Counted from the first letter of the stretch, positions 1 to 9,267 are shown. The stretch is 38,151 nt of DNA from Pseudanabaena mucicola FACHB-723 (GCF_014696385.1 NZ_JACJQB010000033.1:1-38151), one strand, 5' to 3'. Notes: generated from the letters alone by a model not told the origin. Numbers and translations: made by a program.

Positions 1-5
1 CGATC

Positions 6-32
6 GAGTGGCGGCGCAAAGCGCCGCCACTC
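6..32. repeat. GC-core intergenic hairpin, copy 1
   Basis: Perfect inverted repeat with 12-bp arms (6-17 and 21-32) around an AAA loop. The core GCGGCGC-AAA-GCGCCGC recurs through the window. The right flank CTTGGGTTTT resembles the outer arm of other copies, but the matching left flank is not present here. It lies upstream of the glutaminase gene and probably belongs to the 3' side of a gene outside the window. Confidence 0.85.
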
Positions 33-135
33 GCCTCTTGGGTTTTATCCTAAGCAAAACTTACTTTGCTGTATAACCTAATTTGCTACCCATAGATTAA
101 GGTATTGGTCAGCTAATCAAGGATAGGAAACAAAA

Positions 136-972
136 ATGCGGAACACAGATCTGCAATCATGGCTGGAACTAGCAAGACAAGAAACAGGAAAAGGAAAATT
201 ACCTAGCTACATTCCCCTCCTTGCCAAAGCAAATCCACGAGCCATTGCGATCGCAATTCAGCAAGTCAATGGTGACTACCTGAGCGCTGGCGATACAGAG
301 CTAACCTTTCCGTTAATGAGTGTGGTGAAGCCATTTTTGCTGTTGTATCTGCTCGAAAAGCTGGGAGAAAAACAAGTTTTTGCCCTCGTCAATCGTCAAG
401 CCACATCCCAGCCCTTCAATTCGATTCCCGATGGTAAACCCCATAACCCGATGATCAATGCGGGTGCGATCGCCATTGCCTCATTACTTGACTCCTGCGA
501 AGCCTTGCAAAATTGGCTCAATCAGCAATCAGGCGCACAGTTAACCCTTGATTCAAAAATGCTAGCGTCAGTACGATCAATGCCTAATCGCCGCAATCTG
601 GAGATCGCAGCGCAACTCCAATCCCTAGGCATAATGACCGATCCTGAGCAAGCGCTAGCAATTTACGAGGAAATTTGTTGCTTACGCGCAAATGTTCACG
701 ATCTCGCCAAAATGGGCAACTTATTAACCCAACAGTCACCATCTATTTCCATAGTCCTTGAAATCATGACTACTTGCGGCATGTACGAAGCCTCCGCCAA
801 CTTTGCCGACATGATTGGGTTGCCCTCCAAATCCAGCATTAGCGGTGCATTGTTATCCATAGTCCCTCATCAAATTGCGATCGCGTGCTATAGCCCTGTC
901 CTAGATACAATTGGCAACTCTGTTGCGGGAGTTTTTTTACTTAAAAAGATCAAAGCATGGATAACAACTTAA
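136..972 (+). CDS. glsA: Glutaminase (serine-dependent, beta-lactamase fold)
   Basis: Probable glutaminase converting L-glutamine to glutamate and ammonia in the cytoplasm. Seen in the sequence: an S-x-x-K motif at S62-V-V-K65, the family signature NPMINAGAI near residues 104-112, and the C-terminal block CGMYEASANFADMIGLP followed by GNSVAG, all in the order expected for the GlsA family. At 278 aa it is somewhat shorter than the usual 300-310 aa, with a shortened middle and tail rather than a frameshift. The ATG at 136 follows AGGAAAC at a fair spacing. The gene stands alone and is convergent with ftsY. Family assignment is strong; physiological role (nitrogen recycling versus acid tolerance) is not visible. 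Confidence 0.9.
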   Translation: MRNTDLQSWLELARQETGKGKLPSYIPLLAKANPRAIAIAIQQVNGDYLSAGDTELTFPLMSVVKPFLLLYLLEKLGEKQVFALVNRQATSQPFNSIPDGKPHNPMINAGAIAIASLLDSCEALQNWLNQQSGAQLTLDSKMLASVRSMPNRRNLEIAAQLQSLGIMTDPEQALAIYEEICCLRANVHDLAKMGNLLTQQSPSISIVLEIMTTCGMYEASANFADMIGLPSKSSISGALLSIVPHQIAIACYSPVLDTIGNSVAGVFLLKKIKAWITT

Positions 973-1005
973 GTTATATAGATGCCTCCATTTATATTGG
1001 GAAAG

Positions 1006-1034
1006 CGATTGGCGGCACAAAGCGCCGCCAATCG
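1006..1034. repeat. GC-core hairpin, copy 2 (glsA/ftsY convergence)
   Basis: Arms CGATTGGCGGC (1006-1016) and GCCGCCAATCG (1024-1034) pair perfectly. The inner GCGC of other copies is broken here by an A at 1017. It ends one base before the ftsY stop codon and follows the glutaminase gene, so it sits at a convergent junction. No clear T-run follows on either side, so terminator function is only inferred. Confidence 0.8.
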
Positions 1035-1035
1035 T

Positions 1036-2661
1036 CTAGTTACTTAACAGGGCTTCCACAAATTCATAGCTAGAAAATGGACGCAAATCTTCGATACCTT
1101 CGCCTGCACCGATAAAGCGGATTGGCAAACCTAGTTGTTGGACGACTGCGATCGCAACACCACCCTTGGCAGTACCATCAAGCTTGGTCAAAATCACTCC
1201 TGTAATGCCAGCAGATTTAGCAAATACTTCGGCTTGTTTGAGTCCATTTTGTCCAAGGGTCGAGTCAAGAACTAATAAAGATTCAATCTTGGCATCGGCG
1301 GATTTTTTATCAACAATGCGACGGATTTTGCTAAGTTCTTCCATCAGATTTTTTTTGTTTTGTAATCGTCCTGCGGTATCAACTAGTAATAGTTCTGTAC
1401 CTCTAGCTTGGGCTGCACTGATCGCGTCAAATACTACCGCCGCAGGATCAGCATTTTGGGCAGGGTTACAGATTACCTCGACATTCGATCGCAATCCCCA
1501 ACTCTTGACCTGTTCAACGGCAGCAGCGCGGAAGGTATCGGCAGCCGCAATGAGAGTTTTGTAGCCAGACTTGACACTGAGATGCGAAAGTTTACCGATC
1601 GTGGTGGTTTTACCTGCACCATTGACACCCGTGATTAACCAAATATTGAGTTGATTCTTTTCGGGAATGAGCATTGGAATTGGCTCACCCTGATTCTTTC
1701 CACTTTGGGCATTGACATCAAGCATTTCCCGTAAAATTTGCTTGAGATAGGCGATCGCTTCTTCAGGGGGTAAAACTTCTTTACGAAGTTTGTCTTGTAA
1801 TTTAGAAATAATCTGATCGGTTGCCTTGACCCCAACATCTGCCTGTAAGAGCAATGCTTCAATATCATCAACGGAGTCGGCACTGAGGGGTCCTTGACCA
1901 ACAATTGCTTTCAGTTGATTGACCAAAGACAGTCGCGTTTTATCTAGACCTTGACGGAGACGATTTAACCATGTAATTTCTTCAACGGAAATTTCTTCGG
2001 GGCGACGACCCTGTGCGGAGAGAACTTCGGCCGACCAAATAAAATCATCATCAAACTTAATCGTGGCTTTGCGGCGAGGTGCAGGTTTGACCTCTGGCTC
2101 AGGTTCTAAGATTGCCGTTGCCTCAAGGGCAGCAATCCTTGCCATGCGATCGCTTTCGGACTGCATCCAGAATGGTACAGATGCAGATTCCTCTGCTGGA
2201 GTAACAGTTTCGAGAGGAGCATCTTCGAGGTTGCTAGAATTTGCGATCGCAGATTCAGTTAGTTCAGCATTCTCAGTAGTTTCTGATTCTGGCGCAATTA
2301 TTGCAGTTTCAGTAGCTTCTGGTTGCGTAATTTCTAATTCTGGCTGTACTTCTGGCGTTAATTCTAGGGCAGTGGCACTTATATCTACCGTTTGATCTAT
2401 ATCTATAGTTTGAAACTCAGGTTCAATACTTTCAGAATCCTCTGCTTCCTTTCTTTCAGCAACTTCTGCTTGCTGTTGCACATTGGCGTAGGCAGCTTTA
2501 GCCCAGTTTAGTAAATCTTGAGAAGCAGGGGACGCTGTGGGGATATCTTCTGTGACTGGTGCAGATTCATTACTGGCTTCTTCTGTTTTCTCTGGCTCTA
2601 CAGGCTCATTCACAGAATTCTTATCATCATCAAACTTTCGGCGGAACCAGTTAAACACCAT
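1036..2661 (-). CDS. ftsY: Signal recognition particle receptor FtsY
   Basis: SRP receptor GTPase that docks ribosome-nascent chains carrying membrane proteins at the plasma or thylakoid membrane. Visible motifs in the C-terminal NG domain: P-loop GVNGAGKTTTIGKLS (about residue 345), DTFRAAAVEQ, DTAGR, TKLDGTAKGG and the closing GAGE. The N-terminal half (about residues 15-190) is a Glu-rich acidic stretch of low complexity, as in the acidic A domain of FtsY. The N-terminus MVFNWFRRKF is aromatic and basic and could touch the membrane. The frame extends to a TTG at 2679, but the ATG at 2661 is preceded by GAGGG at a suitable distance, so I place the start there (541 aa). Confidence 0.96.
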   Translation of the reverse strand: MVFNWFRRKFDDDKNSVNEPVEPEKTEEASNESAPVTEDIPTASPASQDLLNWAKAAYANVQQQAEVAERKEAEDSESIEPEFQTIDIDQTVDISATALELTPEVQPELEITQPEATETAIIAPESETTENAELTESAIANSSNLEDAPLETVTPAEESASVPFWMQSESDRMARIAALEATAILEPEPEVKPAPRRKATIKFDDDFIWSAEVLSAQGRRPEEISVEEITWLNRLRQGLDKTRLSLVNQLKAIVGQGPLSADSVDDIEALLLQADVGVKATDQIISKLQDKLRKEVLPPEEAIAYLKQILREMLDVNAQSGKNQGEPIPMLIPEKNQLNIWLITGVNGAGKTTTIGKLSHLSVKSGYKTLIAAADTFRAAAVEQVKSWGLRSNVEVICNPAQNADPAAVVFDAISAAQARGTELLLVDTAGRLQNKKNLMEELSKIRRIVDKKSADAKIESLLVLDSTLGQNGLKQAEVFAKSAGITGVILTKLDGTAKGGVAIAVVQQLGLPIRFIGAGEGIEDLRPFSSYEFVEALLSN

Positions 2662-2792
2662 GCTAATACCCTCAAGCAATGCCTCAATCTACACACAATT
2701 CAAGATTTTGAATTTGCGCTCAGTCTACTAAGATAGTTTACGGTGTATGGGGGATGAGCAAGAAATCAGATCTAGACGGTTTTCCGAAATAT

Positions 2793-2833
2793 ATAGAAAA
2801 AGGAGGCATGTAATACATGCCTCCTTTTTCTAT
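2793..2833. terminator. Hairpin terminator between ftsY and the 117-aa gene
   Basis: 20-bp perfect arms (2793-2812 and 2814-2833) around a single central base, with A-rich and T-rich strands inside the stem (AAAAAGGAGG / CCTCCTTTTT). Read on the minus strand it lies just after the 117-aa gene and well upstream of ftsY, so it most likely ends that transcript. Confidence 0.75.
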
Positions 2834-2867
2834 GGGTACAGCCTCAAGTTTTAGGCTAGCTGCTTAT

Positions 2868-3221
2868 TTATTTCTTCTTAATGTCTTTAGCCATATTTAA
2901 GAAGATATCCATGCTGGAATCAACACGAGAATTGATCTGTCTAGGCTCAAACGTTGGTTGAGAAATCACCTCAGAGGATTGAGACATTTTTGTTTCTGAT
3001 TCAGAGCCTTCTACCTTTTCCGTAGCCGAAATTACTTCCACAATCTCAGCACCCTTAACACCTCTAATGGTAGGGAACGTTTTTTTTACGGCCTTGGGTG
3101 TCCGCATGTAATCAATATTGCCAAAGGTCTTTGCCGAGTCTTGATCGAGAAAATACGCGGATTCGTTATTTTCTGCGTCATCTTTTTTATCTTTTTTACC
3201 AAATAGTCCAAAAAGTGCCAT
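2868..3221 (-). CDS. Unrecognised small conserved-looking protein (117 aa)
   Basis: I do not recognise a named family. The N-terminus MALFGLFGKKDKKDD is hydrophobic then strongly basic and acidic. A compact central block follows, with AKTFGNIDYMRTPKAVKKTF around residues 30-49 and then GVKGAEIVEVIS. A Ser/Glu-rich linker (about 65-90) precedes a C-terminal amphipathic-looking segment SSMDIFLNMAKDIKKK. No signal peptide or membrane helix is evident, so it should be soluble or peripherally bound. It has its own hairpins on both sides and lies between psbU and ftsY on the same strand. The central block is the kind of sequence that would be conserved if the protein has a partner. It could be a cyanobacteria-restricted family, but I cannot show this. 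Confidence 0.75.
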   Translation of the reverse strand: MALFGLFGKKDKKDDAENNESAYFLDQDSAKTFGNIDYMRTPKAVKKTFPTIRGVKGAEIVEVISATEKVEGSESETKMSQSSEVISQPTFEPRQINSRVDSSMDIFLNMAKDIKKK

Positions 3222-3354
3222 GGAGTTATCCCGTTTTGTCTAAATTTTTTAGTGAATTTGTTTTTATATTGCAATATGTAACATTTTAGCAACACGCAGC
3301 ACTTTCCAGAGACTCTAATCTATCAATTTTGCGATCGCATCGCAAAAATTGAAA

Positions 3355-3402
3355 TTTCCAAAAAAAGAGGTGTCACTTATGTGACACCTCTTTTTTTGGA
3401 AA
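3355..3402. terminator. Strong symmetric terminator after psbU
   Basis: 22-bp perfect arms (3355-3376, 3381-3402) around a TTAT loop, with AAAAAAAGAGG on one side and CCTCTTTTTTT on the other. It follows psbU on the minus strand and precedes the 117-aa gene. The T-run on the minus strand supports intrinsic termination of psbU. Confidence 0.85.
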
Positions 3403-3422
3403 ACTATTAGAAATTATTGATA

Positions 3423-3806
3423 TTACAACCTGTAATTAGCGTTGTTAATGCGTTCACGCCCCATCGACTCATCAGGCTTCTTCAAGGTGAACTTGTCAGC
3501 ATTTGCTTTGATCAATTCCTTTTGAGATTCATTTAAGCCAGCAATATTTAGAACTTCATCTAGTGAATTGTAAGGAGCATTTTCAATAATGATCCGACCT
3601 AATGTAGGGTACATGCCACGGACTTGACGAAAAGTATTGATATTGGCGTTATTTAGGTCAATCTTGCTAAGGTCTTGAGTATAGAAATTAGTTTCAGGTA
3701 ATTCTTCGGCAAATGCAGCGTTACTGCCAAAAGAACCTAAAAAGCCAGTTGTCCAAATTGACGCGATCGCCACTAATAAAACAGAAAAGCGTATAAGTGC
3801 TTTCAT
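3423..3806 (-). CDS. psbU: Photosystem II 12-kDa extrinsic protein PsbU
   Basis: Lumenal extrinsic subunit of cyanobacterial photosystem II that stabilises the oxygen-evolving Mn cluster together with PsbO and PsbV. The 127-aa precursor begins with a Sec-type signal peptide (MKALIRF, then a hydrophobic stretch) with a likely AFA-EE cleavage after residue 33. The mature part has the helix-hairpin-helix-like PsbU core: KIDLNNANINTFRQVRGMYP, then YNSLDEVLNIAGLNESQKELI, and the C-terminal INNANYRL. Length and motif order match the family. It is preceded by a 300-bp divergent region shared with ndhD and followed by a strong terminator, so it is probably monocistronic. Confidence 0.96.
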   Translation of the reverse strand: MKALIRFSVLLVAIASIWTTGFLGSFGSNAAFAEELPETNFYTQDLSKIDLNNANINTFRQVRGMYPTLGRIIIENAPYNSLDEVLNIAGLNESQKELIKANADKFTLKKPDESMGRERINNANYRL

Positions 3807-4133
3807 GCCTAAAGTCTCTCTATTAAAAAAATAATTTATTCACTTTTGAGATTAGCAGAAAATTGGAAACCCAAAACCTTACAGCGCCCAAATCCAGAAT
3901 ATGTGAATAATTATCTCAATTCATTAACATATCTTTACAATTTTTCAATGAGTTAGCAAATCCATAGAATCATCTTAATAGCTTTCATAGTAACGATCCC
4001 AGCGATTATCTGCGAATTTAGAGCGCTCGACTAGGTTTAAGTAACTATAAACAACTACAGAGTCTGCAAGGGAGCGTAGGTACAATGACTGTCTAGAAAA
4101 TGGGTTAGGTAATTACAACGGTTACTTTTGAAT
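3807..4133. other. Divergent intergenic region psbU / ndhD
   Basis: About 325 bases with no credible gene. It must hold promoters for psbU (leftward) and ndhD (rightward). A TACAAT hexamer at 4081-4086 could be the -10 box of ndhD, but no good -35 stands 16-18 bases upstream. The sequence is AT-rich, with no clear riboswitch or long inverted repeat. Confidence 0.5.
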
Positions 4134-5726
4134 ATGTTAAGTCTCGAAAACTTTCCTTGGCTCACGTTTATCATCGCCTTTCCCATAGTTATGTCCCTAG
4201 TGGTTGCCTTTGTCCCAGACAAGGGTGATGGCAAGAACATTCGCTGGTTCGCGCTGGTAGTGGGACTAATCGACTTTGCGGCGATTGCCTATGCTTTTTG
4301 CAACAAATATGACTACAGCAACCCCGGACTTCAACTCGTGGAGCGATATGAATGGGTTCCGCAGCTAGGTCTAAATTGGTCTGTGGGCGTTGATGGACTC
4401 TCGATGCCTTTGGTCTTGCTGACTGGATTTATCACCACATTAGCAACCTTGGCAGCTTGGCCCGTTACGCTGAAGCCACGCTTATTTTATTTCTTGTTGC
4501 TATCAATGTACGGCGCACAAATTGCTGTTTTTGCCGTACAAGATATGCTGCTATTTTTCCTCACATGGGAATTAGAGCTAATTCCCGTCTATCTACTGCT
4601 ATCAATTTGGGGTGGATACAAGCGTCTCTATGCCGCAACAAAATTTATTCTCTACACGGCGATCGGCTCATTGTTTATCCTTGTTGCTGGTCTCGCCATG
4701 GCATTTTATGGTGATACCGTCACCTTCGATATGACGGCGCTCGCCAACAAAAACTACCCACTCACTTTTCAACTGCTCGCCTACGGTGCATTCTTGATCT
4801 CCTATGGGGTCAAGTTGCCGATCTTCCCATTGCACACATGGCTGCCTGATGCCCATGGGGAAGCGACTGCACCAGTCCACATGCTCCTTGCAGGCATTTT
4901 GTTAAAAATGGGTGGTTATGCCCTGATGCGGATGAATGCAGGGATGTTGCCCGATGCCCATGCTTACTTTGCCCCTGTATTAGTAATTCTGGGGATTGTG
5001 AATATTATTTATGCGGCGCTCACTTCCTTTGCTCAACGTAGTTTAAAACGTAAAATTGCCTATTCGTCGATCTCCCACATGGGATTTGTGCTGATTGGCT
5101 TAGCTTCGTTTACCGATCTCGGCACAAGCGGCGCGATGTTGCAAATGATTTCCCATGGACTGATCGGGGCAAGCTTATTCTTCCTTGTCGGCGCAACTTA
5201 CGATCGCACTCATACTTTAATTCTTGATGAGATGGGCGGTGTTGGTCAAAAGATGCCGAAAATCTTTGCGATGTTTACCACCTGTTCACTTGCCTCATTA
5301 GCTTTACCTGGCATGAGCGGATTTGTTGCCGAGGTAATGATTTTTGTCGGCTTTGCGACCAGTGATGCCTACAGCGGCACATTCAAAGTGATTGCCCTAT
5401 TGCTGATGGCAGTTGGGGTGATTTTGACTCCCGTCTATCTACTCTCGATGTTGCGGGAAATCTTCTATGGTGAGGAAAATAAAACTTTGACTTCCCACGA
5501 AGAGTTAGTCGATGCTGAACCTCGTGAAGTATTTATTATTGCTTGCCTGTTGATTCCGATCATCGGAATTGGTTTTTATCCCAAAGTGGTTACGCAAATC
5601 TATGATGCGACTACAACCAAGCTAGCAGGGACTTTGCGCGATGCTGTACCAGCCTTAGCTAATAAGCGTGATAACAATCGCTTGGCTAGTTTGCAGGCTC
5701 AAGCTGCTCCAAGTTTGCTGAAGTAA
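4134..5726 (+). CDS. ndhD: NDH-1 subunit 4 (NdhD1 type)
   Basis: Proton-translocating antiporter-like subunit of the photosynthetic NDH-1 complex in the thylakoid membrane, used in respiration and cyclic electron flow. The 530-aa product is hydrophobic throughout, with about 14 predicted membrane segments. It shows the NuoM/NdhD hallmarks [53 protein letters not shown] and [17 protein letters not shown]. The sequence style ([15 protein letters not shown] at the N-terminus, [21 protein letters not shown] near the C-terminus) fits NdhD1 rather than the CO2-uptake NdhD3/D4 forms; this subtype call rests on remembered similarity. The frame opens with a TTG at 4128, but the ATG two codons later is preferred. 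No ndhF or other ndh gene is in the window. Confidence 0.95.
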   Translation: MLSLENFPWLTFIIAFPIVMSLVVAFVPDKGDGKNIRWFALVVGLIDFAAIAYAFCNKYDYSNPGLQLVERYEWVPQLGLNWSVGVDGLSMPLVLLTGFITTLATLAAWPVTLKPRLFYFLLLSMYGAQIAVFAVQDMLLFFLTWELELIPVYLLLSIWGGYKRLYAATKFILYTAIGSLFILVAGLAMAFYGDTVTFDMTALANKNYPLTFQLLAYGAFLISYGVKLPIFPLHTWLPDAHGEATAPVHMLLAGILLKMGGYALMRMNAGMLPDAHAYFAPVLVILGIVNIIYAALTSFAQRSLKRKIAYSSISHMGFVLIGLASFTDLGTSGAMLQMISHGLIGASLFFLVGATYDRTHTLILDEMGGVGQKMPKIFAMFTTCSLASLALPGMSGFVAEVMIFVGFATSDAYSGTFKVIALLLMAVGVILTPVYLLSMLREIFYGEENKTLTSHEELVDAEPREVFIIACLLIPIIGIGFYPKVVTQIYDATTTKLAGTLRDAVPALANKRDNNRLASLQAQAAPSLLK

Positions 5727-5751
5727 GTTCACAAACTCAAACCAAAGTCTT

Positions 5752-5802
5752 GAATAGATCACAAAAAAGCCGTGCTAAGCACGGCTTTTTTGTGATCTAT
5801 TC
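5752..5802. terminator. Bidirectional terminator ndhD / ABC lipoprotein
   Basis: 24-bp perfect arms (5752-5775, 5779-5802) with a TAA loop and the stem AAAAAAGCCGTGC / GCACGGCTTTTTT. It sits in the convergent gap between ndhD and the minus-strand lipoprotein gene, with T-runs readable on both strands. Confidence 0.9.
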
Positions 5803-5806
5803 GGAG

Positions 5807-7024
5807 CTATTGCAAAAATGTAAATCTGCCGCTGTTACCATCAGCATCCATTTTGATTTGAGCAACAAAAAATTGCTTTTGATCAATTTCGCCTTCGGGG
5901 GTGAAAGAAATTTCACCGATTGGGGTGATGTATTTACCAGTAAGCAAAGTGTTATTGAGCTGAGTCCGCAGATCTGGCAGCGCTAAGGTATTGAGTTTCG
6001 TGGTTTTGTCGAGAGTGCGAAGGGCTTCGACAAATACCTGTACGCCTGTAAACGCTTGAGCGCTAAACTGAGGTGGTTCTTTTTTATTCTGCTCTTTATA
6101 GAGTTTACGAAAATCATTGTTGATGGGATTATCTAACTCAGGGCTATAGGCTTGGGCGATAATAATGCCATCACATAGCGCTTTGCATACAGGCAAAAGA
6201 TTGGAAGTGTTTAAACCATTGCCACCAATAATTAAGCCTTTGTAACCAAGTTCACGCAATTGTTTGACGAGGTTACCACCATCCGATGATAGACCAGAGA
6301 TGATCACCAAATCAGGTTTAACGTTAATCGCATTGGTGACTTGCGATTGAAAGTCAGTATCGGTGGTTTGAAAAGTCTGGACAGTAGCAATGTCTAAACC
6401 TTTTTGCTTAACTGTTTCTTGGAAAGTGCCTGTCTCTGACTTATTAAAAGCATCATTTTGGGCATAGAAGACAGCAACTTTTTTAATCTGGGGATTAATT
6501 TTGAGGGCGGCATCGATCGCATTGGGGGCAACCACAGCCACTGGAGCCGATACCCGCGAAATATATTTACCAATTTGGGGAATCCCCTTAGCTGTATTTG
6601 AGGCGGCAATGACAGGAACACCAGCGCGTTCGGCGATTGGGTCAGCACCAAAGGCTTGTTGCGAAAGTGTGGGGCCAACGATACCAACTACTTTGTCTTG
6701 AGAAATTAGCGTATTAAAAGCATTAATTGCCCCTTGTTCATCACCTGCGGTGTCTTGGAAGACTAACCGAATTGGTGTGCCATTAATGCCACCTTGTTTG
6801 TTGAAATATTCTTCAGCAATTTTTGCACCTGCCACACCTTCTTGTCCGAGTAAAGCGACGTTACTAGTTTGGGCGAAGGCAATACCAATGGGAATGTTAG
6901 TTAAGTTGCCTGTACTAGCTGTAGGATCTCCATTGGTAGGAGCAGTGCTGCTAGTTTGACCACAGGCAACTGCCAAAAAGCACGACATCAAAGCTGCGAT
7001 CGCAAAACCAAAAAGTTTTTTCAT
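5807..7024 (-). CDS. ABC transporter substrate-binding lipoprotein (branched-chain/neutral amino acid type)
   Basis: Periplasmic-binding-protein family 6 (LivJ/NatB-like) receptor that captures amino acids or similar small solutes outside the inner membrane. The N-terminus MKKLFGFAIAALMSC is a short lipoprotein signal peptide ending in AVA-C21, so the mature protein should be lipid-anchored. Later blocks match the fold: IPIGIAFAQTSNVALLGQ, VVGIVGPTLSQQA, GVPVIAASNT and DTDFQSQVTNAINVKPDLVIISG. I chose the ATG at 7024 because it begins the lipobox signal and has AAAAGG just upstream; the frame itself extends to 7090. No permease or ATPase gene lies nearby, so its transporter partner must be elsewhere. 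Substrate is not deducible; NatB-like is a guess. Confidence 0.9.
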   Translation of the reverse strand: MKKLFGFAIAALMSCFLAVACGQTSSTAPTNGDPTASTGNLTNIPIGIAFAQTSNVALLGQEGVAGAKIAEEYFNKQGGINGTPIRLVFQDTAGDEQGAINAFNTLISQDKVVGIVGPTLSQQAFGADPIAERAGVPVIAASNTAKGIPQIGKYISRVSAPVAVVAPNAIDAALKINPQIKKVAVFYAQNDAFNKSETGTFQETVKQKGLDIATVQTFQTTDTDFQSQVTNAINVKPDLVIISGLSSDGGNLVKQLRELGYKGLIIGGNGLNTSNLLPVCKALCDGIIIAQAYSPELDNPINNDFRKLYKEQNKKEPPQFSAQAFTGVQVFVEALRTLDKTTKLNTLALPDLRTQLNNTLLTGKYITPIGEISFTPEGEIDQKQFFVAQIKMDADGNSGRFTFLQ

Positions 7025-7146
7025 AGAAGCCTTTTCATGAATATTTTTCATAAATATATAAAACTGAGGTTCTGGCAAATAGATTACCAAAATTGCGATC
7101 GCATAAAGTGATTTTGCTGATGGCGCTTTTACTGATGCTGAAACAC

Positions 7147-8085
7147 TTACATACTCTTTTGACGCAATAGCTCCACTTCTTCAGGAGTGAGAGACCAACC
7201 TAATGCCCCAGCATTTTGCCTTGCTTGATCGGCATTTTTTGCCCCTGGAATCGGAATCACATTGCCCTGACAAATTAACCAATTTAGGGAAACCTGTGCG
7301 GGTGTTTTGTCATACTTAGCAGCAATTTCTTTGAGTGCTGCAAATAGAGGTTCACGCTTTTGTAAACCCTTAGGACTAAAACGCGGATCAATTCGTCTAG
7401 CTCCCTGCAAATTTTTCACCGTTTGATCGGTATATTTACCTGTCAATAGTCCTTGAGCAAGGGGACTATAGGCAAGAATCGTTACACCCAGTTGTCGGGC
7501 TTTTGCCATCGTTCCATTCTGTTCAATTTGTCTAGTTAATAGAGAATAGGGAACTTGATTTACAGCGAGCGGAATCCCCTTTGCAGCCAAATATTCATGG
7601 GCTTCCGTCATTTGATGTGCAGAATAGTTACTTACGCCCACCGCTTGAATTCTCCCTTTTTTAACCTCATCAGCAAGAACTTCCATAAAATCTTTAGTCT
7701 TGAGCAAAAATTCAAGGGGCCAATGAATTTGATAAAGGCTAATTTGGGAAGTTTGCAGTCGCTCTAGACTCGCGGTTAAGGCTTCAGTAATAGCCTCCCG
7801 ATTCCAACGCCAAGGAACAGGAAAATACTTAGTCGCAATCTGCACAGGTTGGGAAGTTTGCCGACAAAATTTGCCAATCAAACGTTCAGATTCCCCTAAT
7901 CCGTAGATCTCAGCCGTATCGAAAAAAGTCACCCCTGCCTCAACAGAAGCCTGAAATGCACCCGCCACATCCTCTGAGCCAAAGTCTTTGCCATAAGCCC
8001 AAAATAAGGTATCTCCCCATGACCATGTACCGACACCAAGAGCAGTTACAGTAGCGCCAGAAGAGCCAAGTTGAATAGTTTGCAT
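7147..8085 (-). CDS. Aldo/keto reductase
   Basis: NADPH-dependent aldo/keto reductase of the (beta/alpha)8 barrel class, 312 aa, cytosolic. The catalytic tetrad is readable: Asp and Tyr in FFDTAEIYGLGESE, Lys in QIATKYFPVP, and His in SLYQIHWP. The cofactor side shows VNQVPYSLL, then VTILAYSPLAQGLLTGKY and the late IPIPGAKNADQARQNAGAL. Closest in style to plant and cyanobacterial pyridoxal-reductase-like or general-stress AKRs; substrate unknown. The gene lies 66 bp downstream of the GT4 glycosyltransferase on the same strand and could share its transcript. Confidence 0.9.
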   Translation of the reverse strand: MQTIQLGSSGATVTALGVGTWSWGDTLFWAYGKDFGSEDVAGAFQASVEAGVTFFDTAEIYGLGESERLIGKFCRQTSQPVQIATKYFPVPWRWNREAITEALTASLERLQTSQISLYQIHWPLEFLLKTKDFMEVLADEVKKGRIQAVGVSNYSAHQMTEAHEYLAAKGIPLAVNQVPYSLLTRQIEQNGTMAKARQLGVTILAYSPLAQGLLTGKYTDQTVKNLQGARRIDPRFSPKGLQKREPLFAALKEIAAKYDKTPAQVSLNWLICQGNVIPIPGAKNADQARQNAGALGWSLTPEEVELLRQKSM

Positions 8086-8151
8086 AGGTATTTGGTCGAA
8101 GGTTTCTCGCTGATTATAACAACTAGAAATTTATGCAAAAGCGTTTATGAC

Positions 8152-9234
8152 TTACCTTGGAAGGGAAATCAGATGATCAAACCATTTTTCTAGGCGATCG
8201 CCCCATACTTCTAGGGAATATTCTGATTCAACCTGTTGACGACAGGTTAAACGATCAATTTGATCTAATTGTAAAATTGCTTTTTTCAAGCCTGACACAT
8301 TTCCCATTTCCACTAAAAATCCTGTCTTACCATGGCGAATGATTTCCTTTAGTCCACCAGAACTATAGGAAATCACAGGCACACCACAGGCAAATGCCTC
8401 AATCGCCGCATTGCCAAAGGCTTCAACCCATCGTGGAGTCATCAATAAAGCGCTAGATTGTCCTAATTTTTGTTGGAGTTGGTCAGTAGATAGAAATCCT
8501 TGATAGTGAATCTCAGCTTTTGAGAAATCATGGTGAATCTGTTGCCAATAGTCTTGATCTTGAATTAATCCAAATACTTGCAAAGGTATTCCTGTGCTTT
8601 GGGCGGCTTCAACGGCATCTTCTAATCCCTTTTCAGGGGAAATGCGCCCGACCCATGCAAGGCTCGGCTGGGTTGGTTTCTCGACAAAGTGATACTGAGT
8701 TAGATCAATACCTTTGCCCATAATCATCAGGCGATCGCCTGCACTAAAGGTATCGGCACAGGCGCGAGTATTTACTGCGATCGCAGATGGGAAAAGTTGT
8801 GATATTTTCGTCACCATCGCATCCATTACGGGCGAGAGGGAAGACATGCTGATCCAATGGGCAACTGGTCGATGAAAAAATGGCGTGAGATAGAGCGGTA
8901 GCCAATCGTAGGCAAAGTTGAAGATTAAATCAAATTGATCTTCAACTTCTCTAGCGTAGCTCCACATATTTTCTAGTACCGAATTTTGGGGAAGTATGAC
9001 CATATCTGCACCAACTTGAGTTTGGGCAGAGGTTTGCATATTTCCCGCAATTTGAGTCAACTTCGCAACATGAGTAACCGAACCTTCAGGAGCAACAATT
9101 TCGACTTCATGACCTTTGGCAATCAGCGCTTTAGCCGCATTTTGCAAAGTCAATTCCACCCCGCCACCAATGCCTGATCCTAAGGCTCCTACGGGCGTAG
9201 ATAGAAATAGTAGTCGATAGTTTGTCTTACCCAT
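8152..9234 (-). CDS. Glycosyltransferase family 4 (GT-B fold)
   Basis: Retaining sugar transferase of the GT4 type, probably acting on a lipid or polysaccharide acceptor at the cytoplasmic face of the membrane. The N-terminal domain has a Gly-rich loop (GALGSGIGGGVELTL) and AKGHEVEIVAPEG. The C-terminal nucleotide-sugar domain has WVGRISPEKGLEDAVEAA and the E-x7-E motif in EAFGNAAIEAFACGVPVI followed by YSSGGLKEII. The frame begins at a TTG (9246); the ATG at 9234 (MGKTNYRLLFLSTPVG) is the natural start, giving 360 aa. It is followed on the same strand by the aldo/keto reductase. Donor and acceptor cannot be told from sequence. Confidence 0.9.
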   Translation of the reverse strand: MGKTNYRLLFLSTPVGALGSGIGGGVELTLQNAAKALIAKGHEVEIVAPEGSVTHVAKLTQIAGNMQTSAQTQVGADMVILPQNSVLENMWSYAREVEDQFDLIFNFAYDWLPLYLTPFFHRPVAHWISMSSLSPVMDAMVTKISQLFPSAIAVNTRACADTFSAGDRLMIMGKGIDLTQYHFVEKPTQPSLAWVGRISPEKGLEDAVEAAQSTGIPLQVFGLIQDQDYWQQIHHDFSKAEIHYQGFLSTDQLQQKLGQSSALLMTPRWVEAFGNAAIEAFACGVPVISYSSGGLKEIIRHGKTGFLVEMGNVSGLKKAILQLDQIDRLTCRQQVESEYSLEVWGDRLEKWFDHLISLPR

Positions 9235-9267
9235 AGCATCATCCAAAACGTTAAATATTTGCGATCG

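Noticed and set aside
2063-2395. 110-codon frame antisense to ftsY
   Set aside because: Mirrors the acidic low-complexity part of FtsY; Ser/Ala/Val-rich shadow.
5750-5986. 78-codon frame starting in the ndhD terminator
   Set aside because: Begins inside the hairpin and runs antisense to the lipoprotein gene.
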